Below, piece after piece: positions 1-12,316 of a stretch of DNA of 64,000 nt. This DNA comes from Erigeron canadensis. Taxonomy: Eukaryota; Streptophyta; Magnoliopsida; Asterales; Asteraceae. The translations under genes were made by a program, and so were the position numbers. Position 1 is the first letter of the stretch, and the number at the start of each line of letters is the position of its first letter. Where the stretch lies: positions 3,004,475 to 3,068,474 of the forward strand of contig NC_057763.1 in the NCBI RefSeq assembly GCF_010389155.1, in the 5' to 3' direction. Below the pieces are notes generated by a model. It saw nothing but the letters and a program-made list of their open reading frames with translations, ran no database searches and had not been told where the DNA came from.

Positions 1-2829
1 GAAAACTTTCAGAGCAAAGTTTAAAAACAAAGTTATATGAAAAACGTACAAAAGTTAATAAACTTTATACCTAAAAGTAAAGTTTGTATGTTGAAAGTTT
101 AAAAAGCAAGAGCTGTGTGACGAAAGATAAAAAGGGAAATATAAAAAAAAAAAAAATTTGGTGGAAAGTTTAAAAAGTAAAAGTTATGTAGTAAAAAAAA
201 AAGAAAATAAGGGTCGTTAAGTCCGTCACCTAACAGTCGTTAAGTCTGTTACCTAACCATCGTTAAGTCCATTAATTATGTTGGATGCTTTAAAAGCTTG
301 TACCTTATGCTAAAGGGGGGTACTTTTAGCTACAGTAACTCCCCCTCACATTCCAGCTTTAGTTTTTAGTATATATATAATATAATGTACAGTACGTATA
401 TGTTCTGCTATTCTGTTCAATTGATTTGGTAGCTCTTCTTTCACCAACTTGAAATGCTACCTTGAAATAAACTATTTAAGAGTAAACTTTAAGTATGGTT
501 TCTAGTGTTTGAGCCAACTTGAAATGCTACCTGTATGTTTTTGGCCCAAATGACCCTCATTGTAAATCATTTGGTTATCAAAAAAGACAATTTATATACT
601 TATATGTGACTAAAATGTTGTAGAAACATCGTTAATTCATATACTGTACATTCATGATAGTGTAATGTCTTAGCATAAATATGCACAAAGGACATTAGAA
701 CAATAGTAAAGTCTGATTATGAACTGTAGCAATACAATTCCTGATCAAAATGATTTTATCCACCAGACCAGTGGCATACTCATTCTTCAGGTTTAGCTTG
801 GTATGCTCATCAACATACTTTTTTAGTGATACGACAGTCATATGATAAGCTTTATATATATAAACCGAGGGCAATGCCTCGTTTATCATATTAACCACCA
901 AAATTCATACAAATATAGTTGAACCATCTTTCACTGATACACATTCCCACCACCTAGACTTATACCAGCAAATCAGCAATACAAAGAATAGCCTATTTTA
1001 TCCCCACTTTTTGTTTAATACTCTTCTTGTTTCTCTCTTTCGATACCCAAATAAACACTTGCATAAAAAGAGATCCTTTTATGAGATTTCAACTTTATAA
1101 CGGAATTGTTAATTTCCTTAAACACTTGGTCTACAATATAACTTATATTTTTTCAATCCATCAATAAAACTTCAATACGAAAGTGTATATAAGATTGAAT
1201 CTTTTTAGGATAAGGAATATGATTTACACCAACAATTAAGAAAATCGGGCATCAAATTCGATTTATAAACTGCTACTCAAGAACCTCAACATGAAAAAGG
1301 TCACTAGAACATGAAGAAAAACATTAAAAAGTATCCAAAACCCACACACCTAGTTTGTTGTTTTATCTTGTTTGTGTATTTAGATTTTAGAGAGATTTTT
1401 TGAGTCTCTGATTTTGGGAACAGAAAAGATGGAGTTTATATTTTTAGGAGAGAGAAAGAGAGAAAATAACGAAGGTTGAGTTAAGAGATCGTTTTCTAAA
1501 AAGTAAATTAACCATAGTTGAACAATAGGGAATGACATGGATGGGCCAGGTGGGTAGCCACGTCAGTTTGTAAAAAAAGGTTTGTAAAAAATTAGTCAGT
1601 GTAGCATTACTTTTATATATTTATACTAGGTCTTTTACTCGCACGATGTGTGGTAGTTTAAAGCTATAGTTTAACGTACAAAGTATTGATCAAAATTTTA
1701 TTAATGTAAGTCTAGGTATTTCCATGTATCTAACTCGGCTTATGGTTATTTTTAAAACGTGGCTCCTTCATAAAAGGATCATGTGACTTCATGACCAACC
1801 ATTCGATTAATTTTGTTAATAATCCGGTGTGATGCACGACATTGCTTAATGCTTATTTTCCTTTCTTTATATGTCGTATGTTGATTAAAAGTAAAAAGCA
1901 AAGGGGCGCATGGCTTCATCCATGTTACAAATAAATATGTCGATGGACAATAATATTACCTTCCAAAGTTGATACAATTACTCAACAATGAGCTCCACAA
2001 AAAGCTTCCAACTTATACAAATACTACAGTATAACATTTACTCTCATTTTTTCAGATATGGTTATATTTCTAGCATTTACTATCGCATGCTAGTTACCTA
2101 CAAATACTATAGTGTATCAAGCACAAAACCTAAAATGAATTTGAGATGGTAAGAATAAGAACTATCGAATAATAATTACAGCATTTTAATTGAAACTAAT
2201 CATTATGAAGATCTCAAATCCCGGCAACATGAATAATTAGAATGACAAACAATTTATATATTGATATTGCTTTTCGTTATTCTAGACAATCAGAAGAACT
2301 AAATCAGGGATGTTTTTACACAATGTCAAATTTATTTTAAAGTTCGTTGAAGTCACAAATATTGATAGGGAACATGACTCACTAACCATTTCGCTTTTAG
2401 AAATCCATCGTAGTAAAACTTTATGAAAAGAAGCATTATTACTGAGTGGCATGCTATGGGTATTTGTCTTGGGGCAGCAAAGCCCGCGTATTGCATCATC
2501 ACCATCCTCATCATCCTTAAACCATTGTGCGTACCTATGTGAATGTGAAAATAACCTTTTAATTTTTAAGTGTCGCGTTCTTAGCACATTGAATTTCTGA
2601 TACTATATATAAACATTACATTTAAATTAATAAACCAATTTTTTATTCTCCTATAGGATTTTTAAAATGAGGACCTACTACCAAAATTTGCAAATAATAT
2701 AAAAGTACAAATAATATGAACATTGCATGATCCTAATTTAATGTTTTAAACTCTAAATTTGTTATTAAAAAGGTAATGGTAAATGAGTGCAATGTACCTT
2801 GTAAAGTTCATGACATAATGTTGTGAAGA
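1..2829. other. intergenic, no gene recognised
   Basis: AT-rich DNA with only short ORFs that show no recognisable protein features. The first 250 bases hold loosely repeated AAAGTTTAAAAAG-like phrases. Nothing else stands out. Confidence 0.6.
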
Positions 2830-2975
2830 GACTATAGTGCTTCAGGTGGACACAAATGACGAAAAGACTTCATAGCCTCAATTGCTTCTTCTGATCTATT
2901 AAAGTGTTTCATTGCTACTGGTATGTCTTTTAGAGCGCTATCACCTAGATATATAGCAGCCCAAACATAGCCATA
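2830..2975 (-). pseudogene. SDI1/MS5-like TPR gene fragment
   Basis: Read on the minus strand this stretch encodes a peptide containing SALKDIPVAMKHFNRSEEA followed by IEAMKSFRHLCPPEA. This is very like the conserved TPR block of plant SULFUR DEFICIENCY-INDUCED 1 / MALE STERILE 5 proteins, whose normal version reads ALKDMAVVMKQ...RSEEAIEAIKSFR. Directly after the PPEA motif the frame meets a TAG and then a TGA, where the family continues with a 'SLDN' stretch, followed by a splice-donor-like ACAAG|GTACATT near 2,800. I could not find the other exons of the gene at a sensible distance. I infer a broken, partial copy. The family assignment is from memory of the motif; a BLASTX search would settle it. 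Confidence 0.5.
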
Positions 2976-4157
2976 ACTTACAAATAGTTGGATGCTAAAG
3001 TAAGATACTAAATGAAAACTCTACACTCTACCTCTTCCAAATGACCTGTAACAAAACATCATTTCGAGAAAATACATTTGTTGTTATGTACCTAGGTTAA
3101 CACCATCTCGGAAAAAGAAACTAGATGCTTTTTCATAGATATTTATAAATACATCATGAGGGCACACATACATTCAAAGTTACAAACATATCTAAGTTTC
3201 TTATAGTGTAAGTTCCCGGGGAGAATTCTTTAAAGAAGTGTATTCATAGAACCCTTGGATCTACCAAACTGTTTAGCCCTGTTTTTTTTTTTTTGTTTTC
3301 TATTAACACTCATAGTAGCTATCTCCCTTCTCAATCTATTTGCTTCAACCTCCATAACTTTGGTCAACGTATCTATTTAGCATCTAAGACGAATATAATA
3401 TTCCTAATTATAGATAACGGCCTTATAAAGAAATCTCTCGTGTGGAAGGGTTGTCGCTAAACAGATGAAAATCAACTGACATAATCATTACTCATAAAGC
3501 TAACATTTTTTTATGTAGAAACCTAGACAATAAACCCTCATCAAACAGTAATACTAATACTTGTTAATTTCATTCATACCATAAAGATAGATAGAGATGC
3601 AGATATACATACATAATCACGGAAGTAATGCCAACTTATATACTCTGACTAATTTCTTCGGTTAGTTCTAAGATACCATATATTCACCATCTAACATTTG
3701 TCCACCACCTGTACACATATATACAAACAAAAAACATATATACATAATCAATTATGTAATTACCAAAAAAAAAACACAATTATATAATTACATATTCAAT
3801 CGAATTGAATTTAATTAATAACTCACCGGCCATAAATTAGCTTCTTAAGAATGCAATTCGAATTGGGTATCTTTTCCTTTCTGTTTGTATAGAATCATAG
3901 ATTTTATAGATATTGATATATAGACATATAGATGCTTGTGTATTTGTATTACGTCTAACTAATTAGGGCAAAAGAAAAGGGAAGGAAGAAGATAGAAGTT
4001 GTTTAAACGGATTGGGTGGGCTAGGTCCGCGTGTGTTTTTCTATAAAACATTGTAAGAAAAATTATGGTGATGCCATATAGGATTTATCCTATGTGGCAA
4101 TATTTTAGCATAGTTTTAATATATTGAGGAGGGATTAAAACGCTTGGTTAACTACTG

Positions 4158-4200
<43 letters not shown>

Positions 4201-4489
4201 CAGTATCAAATAATTATATTCACCAAAGATTGAGTGGGTGACTGGGTTTGGCCCTAGGTGATATAGATTTCTACCGGCTTGAATCTTTCGTTGCCAATAG
4301 CCCCATACCAGTTGCAACTTGCGAGGAACATATTTGGCCCAAACTATTTGCCCATAGCGCATTCACAATACTACACCATATTAGTATCATATAATTTCGA
4401 GAGAAAGGTATCTGCATGTTGTGGCGGTTATGAAAGTGATAGCGGGGTGGTGATGTAATGGCCGTGGTGGCAGTGGCGATGATGGGGTG
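2976..4489. other. intergenic with an (AT)n microsatellite
   Basis: No coding signal. A pure AT dinucleotide run occupies about 4,162-4,192. A GTG/GGT-rich stretch at about 4,415-4,490 leads into the Helitron-like repeat. Confidence 0.6.
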
Positions 4490-4841
4490 ATCTACCTGGC
4501 GTGCTTCGCTCTTAGCCGTACGGGCTCTGTCTCGGATTTAAAAATTCGTATCGAATGACCTCTCTAATAAAAGAGCATGAAATTTTAAGAACACCCATAT
4601 AATTTTTATAATTTATCGATGTATGTTTTTTGAGATAAAAGATTTTGAATGAATTAGAGGAATAAAATGATTTATGGAGTAGAAAGAAAAAAAATGAGAG
4701 GTTGAAATTTGATAAGAGAGGATATTATATTTAGGTAAATATTGAATAGATGGAGAAACATTTTGGGGAGTAAATGTTGAAACTTAAAATTTTAGACAGA
4801 GGTATTTGATTTATTTGATTTATAAGATAGTATAGTATAGA
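4490..4841 (-). mobile_element. Helitron-like non-autonomous repeat, copy B
   Basis: On the minus strand the copy begins TCTATACTATACTATC at 4,841, a TC start typical of dicot Helitrons. It continues through TTTAAGTTTCAACATTTACT and ends in a GC-rich segment near 4,490. The same phrases in the same order occur on the plus strand at 21,503-21,911 (copy A), so the two are diverged copies in opposite orientation. No Rep/helicase coding is present. The exact 3' end (CTRR plus hairpin) is not clear. Confidence 0.5.
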
Positions 4842-5040
4842 TATAGATATAGATAATGGAATTAAGCCCAGTAAAGTGTGGCGCAAACCCAAACAATCAA
4901 ATCCCAAATTAGCAACCCAACTCAAATTGAATGAACAAATAAAGATTTCTTAGTTTCTGAATGGGGCGTTTTAATTTTAAACTCATAGCATTATGTTAGT
5001 GATTTCAAAAAACCAACAAAGTATACATATTGTGTTTCAA

Positions 5041-5300
5041 GAAGGAGTTAGCCTAGTGGTAAGACAATCAATTGAGAACCTTAAGGTTTTAAGTTCGGAT
5101 TCTCACTTGGCACAAAAAATAATTCCTTTAAGGTATTCGTTACCAATGAAGCGTAGACCCACATGTGAAGTTTAAATACGCGGGTTTGATTCTTTGGGGT
5201 GTCCAAATCATGTGGGGATTAGGATGGAGGTATTGTACCGGCATCATATGACTCATACGGGTGAGTCAATTGATATCCAATTATGATACCGGAGTTAGGG
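5041..5300 (+). mobile_element. tRNA-derived SINE
   Basis: A Pol III A box (TTAGCCTAGTGGTAAG, from 5,048) is followed about 30 bases later by a B-box-like AAGTTCGGATTCTC (from 5,091). This is the layout of the tRNA-related head of plant SINEs. The body that follows (to about 5,300) ends in a TAGGGTTCCATC-type tail. No clear target duplication was found, so the 3' limit is approximate. The degraded B box suggests an old copy. Confidence 0.5.
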
Positions 5301-8300
5301 TTCCATCTATTACATTTATTGAGTAAATTACAAAAAATATGCTTGTGTTCTTTCAGTTTTGTTACCTCGATTGTAAATAGAATTAGGCATCCTTGTGATG
5401 ATGTTTTTCATCCCAAACTCGTCCTTTTGAGTTTTCACTAATGTTGTCAGGTTTTCTATGTTATCCTTGCAGATGCAACTCACGGGAGTGTATTTTTCTA
5501 GATTTATCTTTTTTCTTTCCTAATTTACATCGTAATATGTAAGATTTATGTGCCAATATATATAATGCTACTAGGAGCTTTTTTTTTTGGTAATAATCAA
5601 AATTTAGTGTGATCTATAACATGTAAGTCATATGTAAATGATGTATGAGCGATGTCACGTTGACACGTGTAGTTTTAACATCGGTTCAAGGATGGCCGTC
5701 ATGTTGTATTTCAGATCGAGGGTTGTGCTTGTCTAGTAGTATTTTGTAGAGTGTCAACTCGCTCTATAAAGTAAAGTAATGTTACATTCGCCCAAATAAA
5801 AAATTTTTAAAATGTTGTATGTAAGTATTCTCCTGTCCGTAATGCTTATAATACTAAAAGCAATTGTTTATTTCAATTTTTTTTATATATTATAAATGTT
5901 AAGGAGTCAAAATAGTTGAACGTGATAGGAGGATAGTTTCAGCAGTAGCTCAAGGGTAAAGCAAGTGAAGCAAAGACTTTAGGCCTTAAGTATCCGAAGG
6001 CCTCATATTTTTCTAGTTATGCATATGATTATGTGAAAACGAGTATTAGAGAAATAAGTTTTATCAATTAGGTGATAGTTACTTAAATGGAGATATGTTT
6101 TTCAAAGCTTATGAAAATTTTTTTTATATGGTTAGATATCACATAAAATGTTAAATGAAATAACATGTCTATTGATTATGAGTGATTTATCATTTCAAAT
6201 TAGTGTTTAAAATTTGTTAATTTTTTTTTCATTGTTGAAATAAGTAAACTCTGTTTAGAATATCAATAGTTTTGTTATTTGAAAAGACCCCCGATAATAA
6301 AAACTTGGTTTAGGCCTTCAATTTGATTGAGCCGCCACGGGATAGTTTTGCATCAAAATTCATGTGTATCAAAATTTAAACATAGCGAGACACATAAATT
6401 ATAAATGTTATTTTTTTCTATCTCTGTTTTACATAAATTATTTTCTTTTTTTTTTTTTCCTTTTTTCTCTAAACTCCAACGAAAATATTCTTAATTATAT
6501 CTTTTGTTGATAAAAACAAAAAATAATATAGTAAAATAGAAAAATGGAGTTAAGGGAGTTAGGGAGTGGCATCTTGCTTTTCACCGTCACGATCCAGCGT
6601 CATAACCGCGGCTTCCCACGTCCACAAACCACTCATCGATGATCAGATGGATCGAATATTCGCCTTCTGGGCAACATTCAATAACATACTATTTTCCCAT
6701 TTTCCTCTTTTTTTATTTATTTAATTTAATAGTAGTACATAACTTAATAGAAGTAACTTATTACTCGTATTTATTAAGGTTAAGAAGTTGCCATTTGAAA
6801 TAAAAACAAATATACATAAATTAAATCTTTACAAGATATTCATTGGGAAAATAAAAACAAATATACATAAAATAATTTCACTTGAAGTGTCATTTTTGTG
6901 CTTTCACAATTGTCTCAAGACTAATAATAACTTTATACGGATCCGTATTTTTGTATGTAATGTTTCTTCGTGTCTTCCAAGGTATCGTTTTCTTCATTTA
7001 CTAACGACTTTCTTTTTCATCCAATTTCTATCGCACATTTTTGTAGAAAACAAAGAAACCAATTAATGAGAAAGGGAAAACACCTAAATAATATTTTTTT
7101 TTAAAAACCCAAAACATCTTTCTTCTGTACTCCTTTGTCACTTTTAAAAAAGAACATGAATAAGCAAACGCGTTAAAGGGCAACAAAAAATTGTGTGATT
7201 CCATGAATTTGATTCTAAAAGGAAGAAATGAAGTATATATACCTATGTAACATACACGTACATGTTAATGTTGAGGATATCTATTTTTGCCACGACCAAC
7301 CAAAAGAAAAAAAAAATTAAATGCAAAAATTGGTTCGTCACCGTATAAATTTGGATTATAAACTGTCGGCAAGAATAAAACTATAATTCTGTTACACATA
7401 AATTAAAATAGTTAATAAAGATCTTTGTTGTATTGTATTGAGACTTGATCATAAATAAACGGATACGACTGTCATCTATCTTTTAAAATTTTTTATCTTC
7501 TTAAAGCTCAAAGTGTCACAAAAGTAGTACACGAAATCATATCAAAACAAACGGAGAGAGAGATATATATCACATTAACACATTACCATTAATTATAATA
7601 TTATATACAAAATGTATATACAAATCTTTAAATATCTTATCTTAATATACCGATATACCGTTTAACTAATGACTTATTAACCAATCAAATTTCTTAATTT
7701 TATCAGATTAACTATCGCTGATGTCATCATTTAATTTAACTTTAAATTAAAAGTTCTAATAATCATTATCCAAACATATTATTATATTAATTAGTATTTA
7801 TATTAATATTTGTAAAAAAAGTCTCATTAATTTACACTCTTTTGTTTTCCATCAATAATTTACACTTTTTAGTTCTGCATACTTATTTTATATTTATTTT
7901 AGCCATTAACTTGAGAGGTTTTGTTTAAATTTTTCTTAATCATTTATATAATTAAAAAAATTTCAATATATGAAATATTCCTTAAAAAAAATATTTTAAA
8001 AGATGATAAAATATATGTACGTTCAATGTTCTAGAAGCATATTTTTTTAAATATGTTTTTACTTACATTTTTTAACTTTTAAAACTATATATTTAATAAT
8101 TTATCATATCTTTAAAATGATATAAACACTACGTGTAATCACATCTCTCAATTTTCTCTAAGTTTTAATTTTGACTTTCTTTGACTTTTAATTATATAAA
8201 TAAATATAGATTTACACATATAAATGTTTATGTCGACTACATGGCTAAAGATAAATATTAGCTTATATGAAAATATTACAAAATGTTATAAACTGATACC

Positions 8301-8664
8301 TATAATTATCGTACATTGTATCCAATGCAATATTGATTATGCCGTTCAATTTAATAATATATTAGATTATAATTTTATAAATTATAGATATTAAAATTTA
8401 ATTTAATTTTTAATATAAACACAATATAAACTCTAGATACCTATCCCAAACACAATAACAGATGACGATATACGATATCCTTATCCTAAACACAACAACA
8501 ATCATAGAAAATGAGACGATCACAGTTAAAAACACGATTTACAATAGAGGGTTATTTGAATACTAAATCCAAATTAATATGAACTCTATTCAAGATTTAT
8601 TCTATCTCTCAATAAAAAAAAGTACAAAACTTTCTCCCTTTTTATATATTAGATTTGTATATTA
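5301..8664. other. intergenic, no gene recognised
   Basis: Very AT-rich with several poly-A/T tracts. The small ORF around 6,788-7,066 is low-complexity and has no recognisable domain. Confidence 0.6.
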
Positions 8665-8920
8665 CTCTCTCTGTCCTATTATATGTGTTTTACTTTAAAA
8701 TTTCAAAGTCTTCGCTTTGTAACTTTGACCATATATAATTATAATTGTGTTATATAATAATCGATGAAAGTTATATCAATGAAAGCACATCTAAAACTTT
8801 ATCAATCCATATAAATTTCATCAAGTATCATATAACACAAATAATTATAATTAAGGTCAAAGTTGCATGAAAAAGACTTTGAAAATTCAAAAGTGGACAC
8901 TTCTAGTGGGACGGAGGGAG
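8665..8920. mobile_element. Stowaway-type MITE (Tc1/mariner)
   Basis: The 256-bp element is bounded by imperfect terminal inverted repeats, CTCTCTCTGTCCTATT on the left and GGGACGGAGGGAG on the right. These match the well-known CTCCCTCCGTCCC ends of plant Stowaway/mariner MITEs. A TA dinucleotide flanks both sides (8,663-8,664 and 8,921-8,922), as expected for a mariner target duplication. Internal arms also pair (TTTGACC...GGTCAAAG). It has no coding capacity. Confidence 0.85.
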
Positions 8921-8922
8921 TA

Positions 8923-10199
8923 ATGTTAAAGTTACAATTGTCATTCAAATCATATAATATGAAAACAATCCTAATTGATATCAAATTATCATAGGACAAG
9001 TGATTGAATATAAAACATATTCGTGTTATGTACCCGCATCATGATCAAAGACATACTTGAATGTCAAGTACATGATCACAAGTATTTTTATATATAATTT
9101 TTAATTATCTTTCATAATAATATCACATTATTAGTACAACTGGTTTCAAAATATACTATAATATAAGAATTATTGTAGGTGCCTTGTGGAATGATCACGA
9201 TAAATAATTCCATTAATATGTCTCGGCTAATAATGACAGTGACAAACCTGTGATTATTGGACTACAACTTGTAAAGTATAACACTTGAAACCGTATATTT
9301 TTAAAAGGATTTTAAAATTATAGACTTTTATGACTTAAATTTATTAAGATCTAATATTGATAATATCGTAAGCCTAGTGTCCAATATTGGACACAGATCT
9401 AAAATCTTGTATCTTGTATATATACTATAACATAATATCCGTATAATATGTCCGGTAAATATATTCTATCGGAATCTGAAGAGGTGGATTAATAATTGAG
9501 TTGCTAACGTAATTTGTTTCACAATTTTTAAAAAAAAAAAAAAAAAATGTTCAAGAAATAATTATAATATGTATAGTTAAAATCATGAAAAAAAATTAAT
9601 TTGTTTTTTTTTTTATAAAGAAATGTTTGAATTTTCATATCGGTTTAAGAAAATAAACTAAAAAACTTAATTCCATATACAAAAAGTTTGAATAACATCG
9701 ATATTGATTCAAGCATAATTGTAGGGATATTTTGGATATTTTTTATATTTAAAGCTTAAATATTTTTTAATGTTTGTTAACTTTTATAAAGAAATACGAG
9801 CATGGTATCCATGCAATGCGGCAGCGATAGTGAGCAAGACAGTCTAATGGTGTCGGTGATGGTACCATTGGTGGTAGTGGCAATATCAAGTAGTGTAGGT
9901 TGTTGTAATTGTGACAGTGGAAATTTTTCAAAAGCTAAAGACTTAAAGTGTTAGTTATTAAAATTAAGGTTTAGAATGCACATTATTTCATTAAGGGTAA
10001 ATTTGGTATTTTATCAAAACTCTTTCCAAAGTGGGTGTTTATTAAGGGTAATTTAGTAATTTCGTATGTAACTATTGTGTAACTATTTCTAAAAATAGGA
10101 GGTGTGATAAATTTTATAAAGGAGTATAGATAGATAAAAAAATAAGAGAAGATTTTGTATTTGTCCATGTGGCATTTAGATGGTGCATGAATATTTTTT
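8923..10199. other. intergenic, no gene recognised
   Basis: AT-rich. It contains a poly-A run near 9,531 and a short GGTAGTGGC-rich patch at 9,820-9,910. No coding or structured element recognised. Confidence 0.6.
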
Positions 10200-10755
10200 A
10201 TAGGTCCGGGTCGAATATTACAATGGAGGGTTTATAATATGTTGTCTTAATCGGGTCAACGTTAAAGAACCCCCACCCAATTCTAGAAGGAGAAAAACCA
10301 CCTAATAATCCATCCAAAGACACAACAACACATTAAAATACAACCTTACACTCTAAGACATGTGTATCCATAAATTCAAGCCTTCATTACTAAGTCAATG
10401 GTTGGGGCATGTGATTTTTTTTTAATGTGCATTTCGTTTGAAATTTTATGTCGCGATTTTATAACAGGAGGTCTAACATACGTTGTCTTAACTAGGTCTG
10501 CGCTAGAGAGCCCCCTTGAAGTAGAAATGTCTATTTCGAATACTCGATGGAGGGAAAATCCCCTACTAATTCACCCGAAGACACGACGATTAATAGGGAT
10601 GAATCATGTCCCCTCAGACTTGAATCTGGGTATACCCAATCCAAGCCCTCATAAAAGGACTTCTTTTGTCCATCCCAAAACTTGAACCTAAGACTTCATA
10701 AATGAGAGGATGTCTTTTCAACCAATGAGTTAGTGCTCAAGACGGTGCATATGAT
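10200..10755 (-). mobile_element. two diverged SINE-like copies
   Basis: On the minus strand an A-box-like AGCACTAACTCATTGGTTG (about 10,718-10,736) is followed by a B-box-like CTTAGGTTCAAGTTTTGG near 10,675-10,692. This spacing fits a tRNA-derived Pol III promoter. Plus-strand phrases TGTTGTCTTAATCGGGT (about 10,239) and CGTTGTCTTAACTAGGT (about 10,480), each followed by AGAACCCCC/AGAGCCCCC, show that the body is present twice in a row. Boundaries are approximate and no target duplications were identified. Confidence 0.45.
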
Positions 10756-11452
10756 ATTTAATCCGATTTTTACTCATAAATTTAGTTGAATTAAGATAAT
10801 TCTTTAAAGGGATTTTCTAAAGAAACTAAGAATACACATAGTCCAAATAAGCTCAACTACATATCTGTACATTTATGCATACATTTTAAATGTATAATAA
10901 ATAATTATATGACAAGATTGTGTGTAAAATAATACTCGTATGTTCCCATTTTCTTTCATAAATTCAGTTGCCAACCCATTTGAGCTATGCCACCACTTCA
11001 CTACAAGACGCCATTATAAATATTTAAAAATCCACACCAAAACTTGAATTCTGGTATAGGTCTACACTACAACCCCTCCAAGGCTCCATCCCCTTCATAC
11101 CTAATTCACATATTGCCACACTGTAATTTTCTTCATTACACAAGTATATATAGACAGACCAAATTTTAATTTTGGAAATTTATTACTACAATTCTTGGTT
11201 CAAGGCAATCAATGCATATGTATAAAGGTCTTTACTCTTTATTTAAGAAAGTTTTGTTATTTATAGTTTCCAACTATTTTTTTAGCATGTGAACTTTAAC
11301 TAAAAGAGTCATCTGTCTTGGCTCTTCTGAATCTTTTTGGCTAAAGATTCTCAAAACTTTTGATTTTAAGTACTACTAGAGTAGGTCTTTCTCAAACTTG
11401 AGAACAACACAATCTTTTTTGAAACTTGATGTGCAATTCTTGAAGTTGAAAA
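10756..11452. promoter_or_regulatory. upstream region of the 11.5-kb gene
   Basis: Intergenic DNA preceding the 11,453 gene. A TATA-like AGTATATATAGACAG lies near 11,143 and a weaker TATTTAAG near 11,237. The stretch just before the ATG is leader-like (short, CT/AC-rich). No motif proves the start site. Confidence 0.3.
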
Positions 11453-12316
11453 ATGTCATCTTTTAGTGGTCTTGAGATTGGTTTGTGTCTTTTCTTTGTA
11501 TCCATCTTCTTGGTTCTTTCTGCTGAACTTTATTATCTTCTATATTGGAAGAAGTTCTCCAAGAATAAACAAGATATTGAAAACCAATATTTTTCATCTT
11601 CCAATAGTACCCCTAATACACTCTCTTCTTCATGTTGGAAAACCTCAAAATCCTTTCTCTCCCAAGAAAAAGATTTGCAAACCCATGTCAAACAACATGA
11701 TTCAGACATGGGTTTGGCCAAAGATTTGGTGTCAAAGAGTTTAGGAGAAGAAAGTTTGGATCTTGAACTCATGAGGTTACATAACTTAGGTGGGCCACCA
11801 AGGTTTCTTTTCACAATTAATGAAGAAACCAAAGAAGACTTGGAATCAGAAAGAAGCAAAATGGGGTCAAGAACAAGAAGCATGAGTGACATTCTTGATA
11901 CTTTAGATACACCATTTTTGTCTCCATTAGCTTCACCAGCAATGAAGGTCCCCCATCAACTAAATTTTGAAGCTTATATTCAACATGGGTTGAATCCTTT
12001 GTTTGACTCCAATGAATTTGTAATGAACAAGATAAGATCTTCACCACCACCAACATTCAAGTTCTTGAGAGATGCAGAGGAGAAGCTTTTGAAAAGATTG
12101 ATGCAAATGGAAAGTGAGAAAAAGGCAAGTTTCAAGAAAATGGATCAAGATTTCTCTCCAAGAAAAACAGAGGAAAAAGATGGCTCCTTTGTGAAAATGG
12201 TTGTAAGTAAGGGCAATATTGAAGGAGGGAATCCTCAAGTTTCAACAAATTCAAAGGTTACTCCATTGACTTGCTCTCCATCAACAACAATGGTTACAAT
12301 TGACAAGAAATGGTGA
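11453..12316 (+). CDS. uncharacterised plant membrane-anchored protein, 287 aa
   Basis: Intact single-exon ORF from ATG to TGA. Residues about 5-30 form one strongly hydrophobic segment followed by WKK, which is a signal-anchor or single transmembrane helix. The rest is hydrophilic and probably cytosolic: Ser/Thr-rich, with a short 'GGPPRFLFTI(N/K)EET' block near residue 113, an SRTRSMSDIL block near 139, 'TPFLSPLASP' near 153 and an 'SSPPPTFKFLRDAEEKLLKRL' region near 197. These proline/serine blocks separated by variable linkers look like a conserved plant-specific family seen in many angiosperm proteomes, but I cannot name a function. Codon use and the lack of breaks suggest a functional gene. 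It is the only intact gene in the first 29 kb and has no close neighbour. Confidence 0.85.
   Translation: MSSFSGLEIGLCLFFVSIFLVLSAELYYLLYWKKFSKNKQDIENQYFSSSNSTPNTLSSSCWKTSKSFLSQEKDLQTHVKQHDSDMGLAKDLVSKSLGEESLDLELMRLHNLGGPPRFLFTINEETKEDLESERSKMGSRTRSMSDILDTLDTPFLSPLASPAMKVPHQLNFEAYIQHGLNPLFDSNEFVMNKIRSSPPPTFKFLRDAEEKLLKRLMQMESEKKASFKKMDQDFSPRKTEEKDGSFVKMVVSKGNIEGGNPQVSTNSKVTPLTCSPSTTMVTIDKKW

Noticed and set aside
5041..5115. Functional tRNA gene
   Set aside because: A and B boxes are present but no cloverleaf can be formed with proper stems, and the sequence runs on into a SINE-like body.
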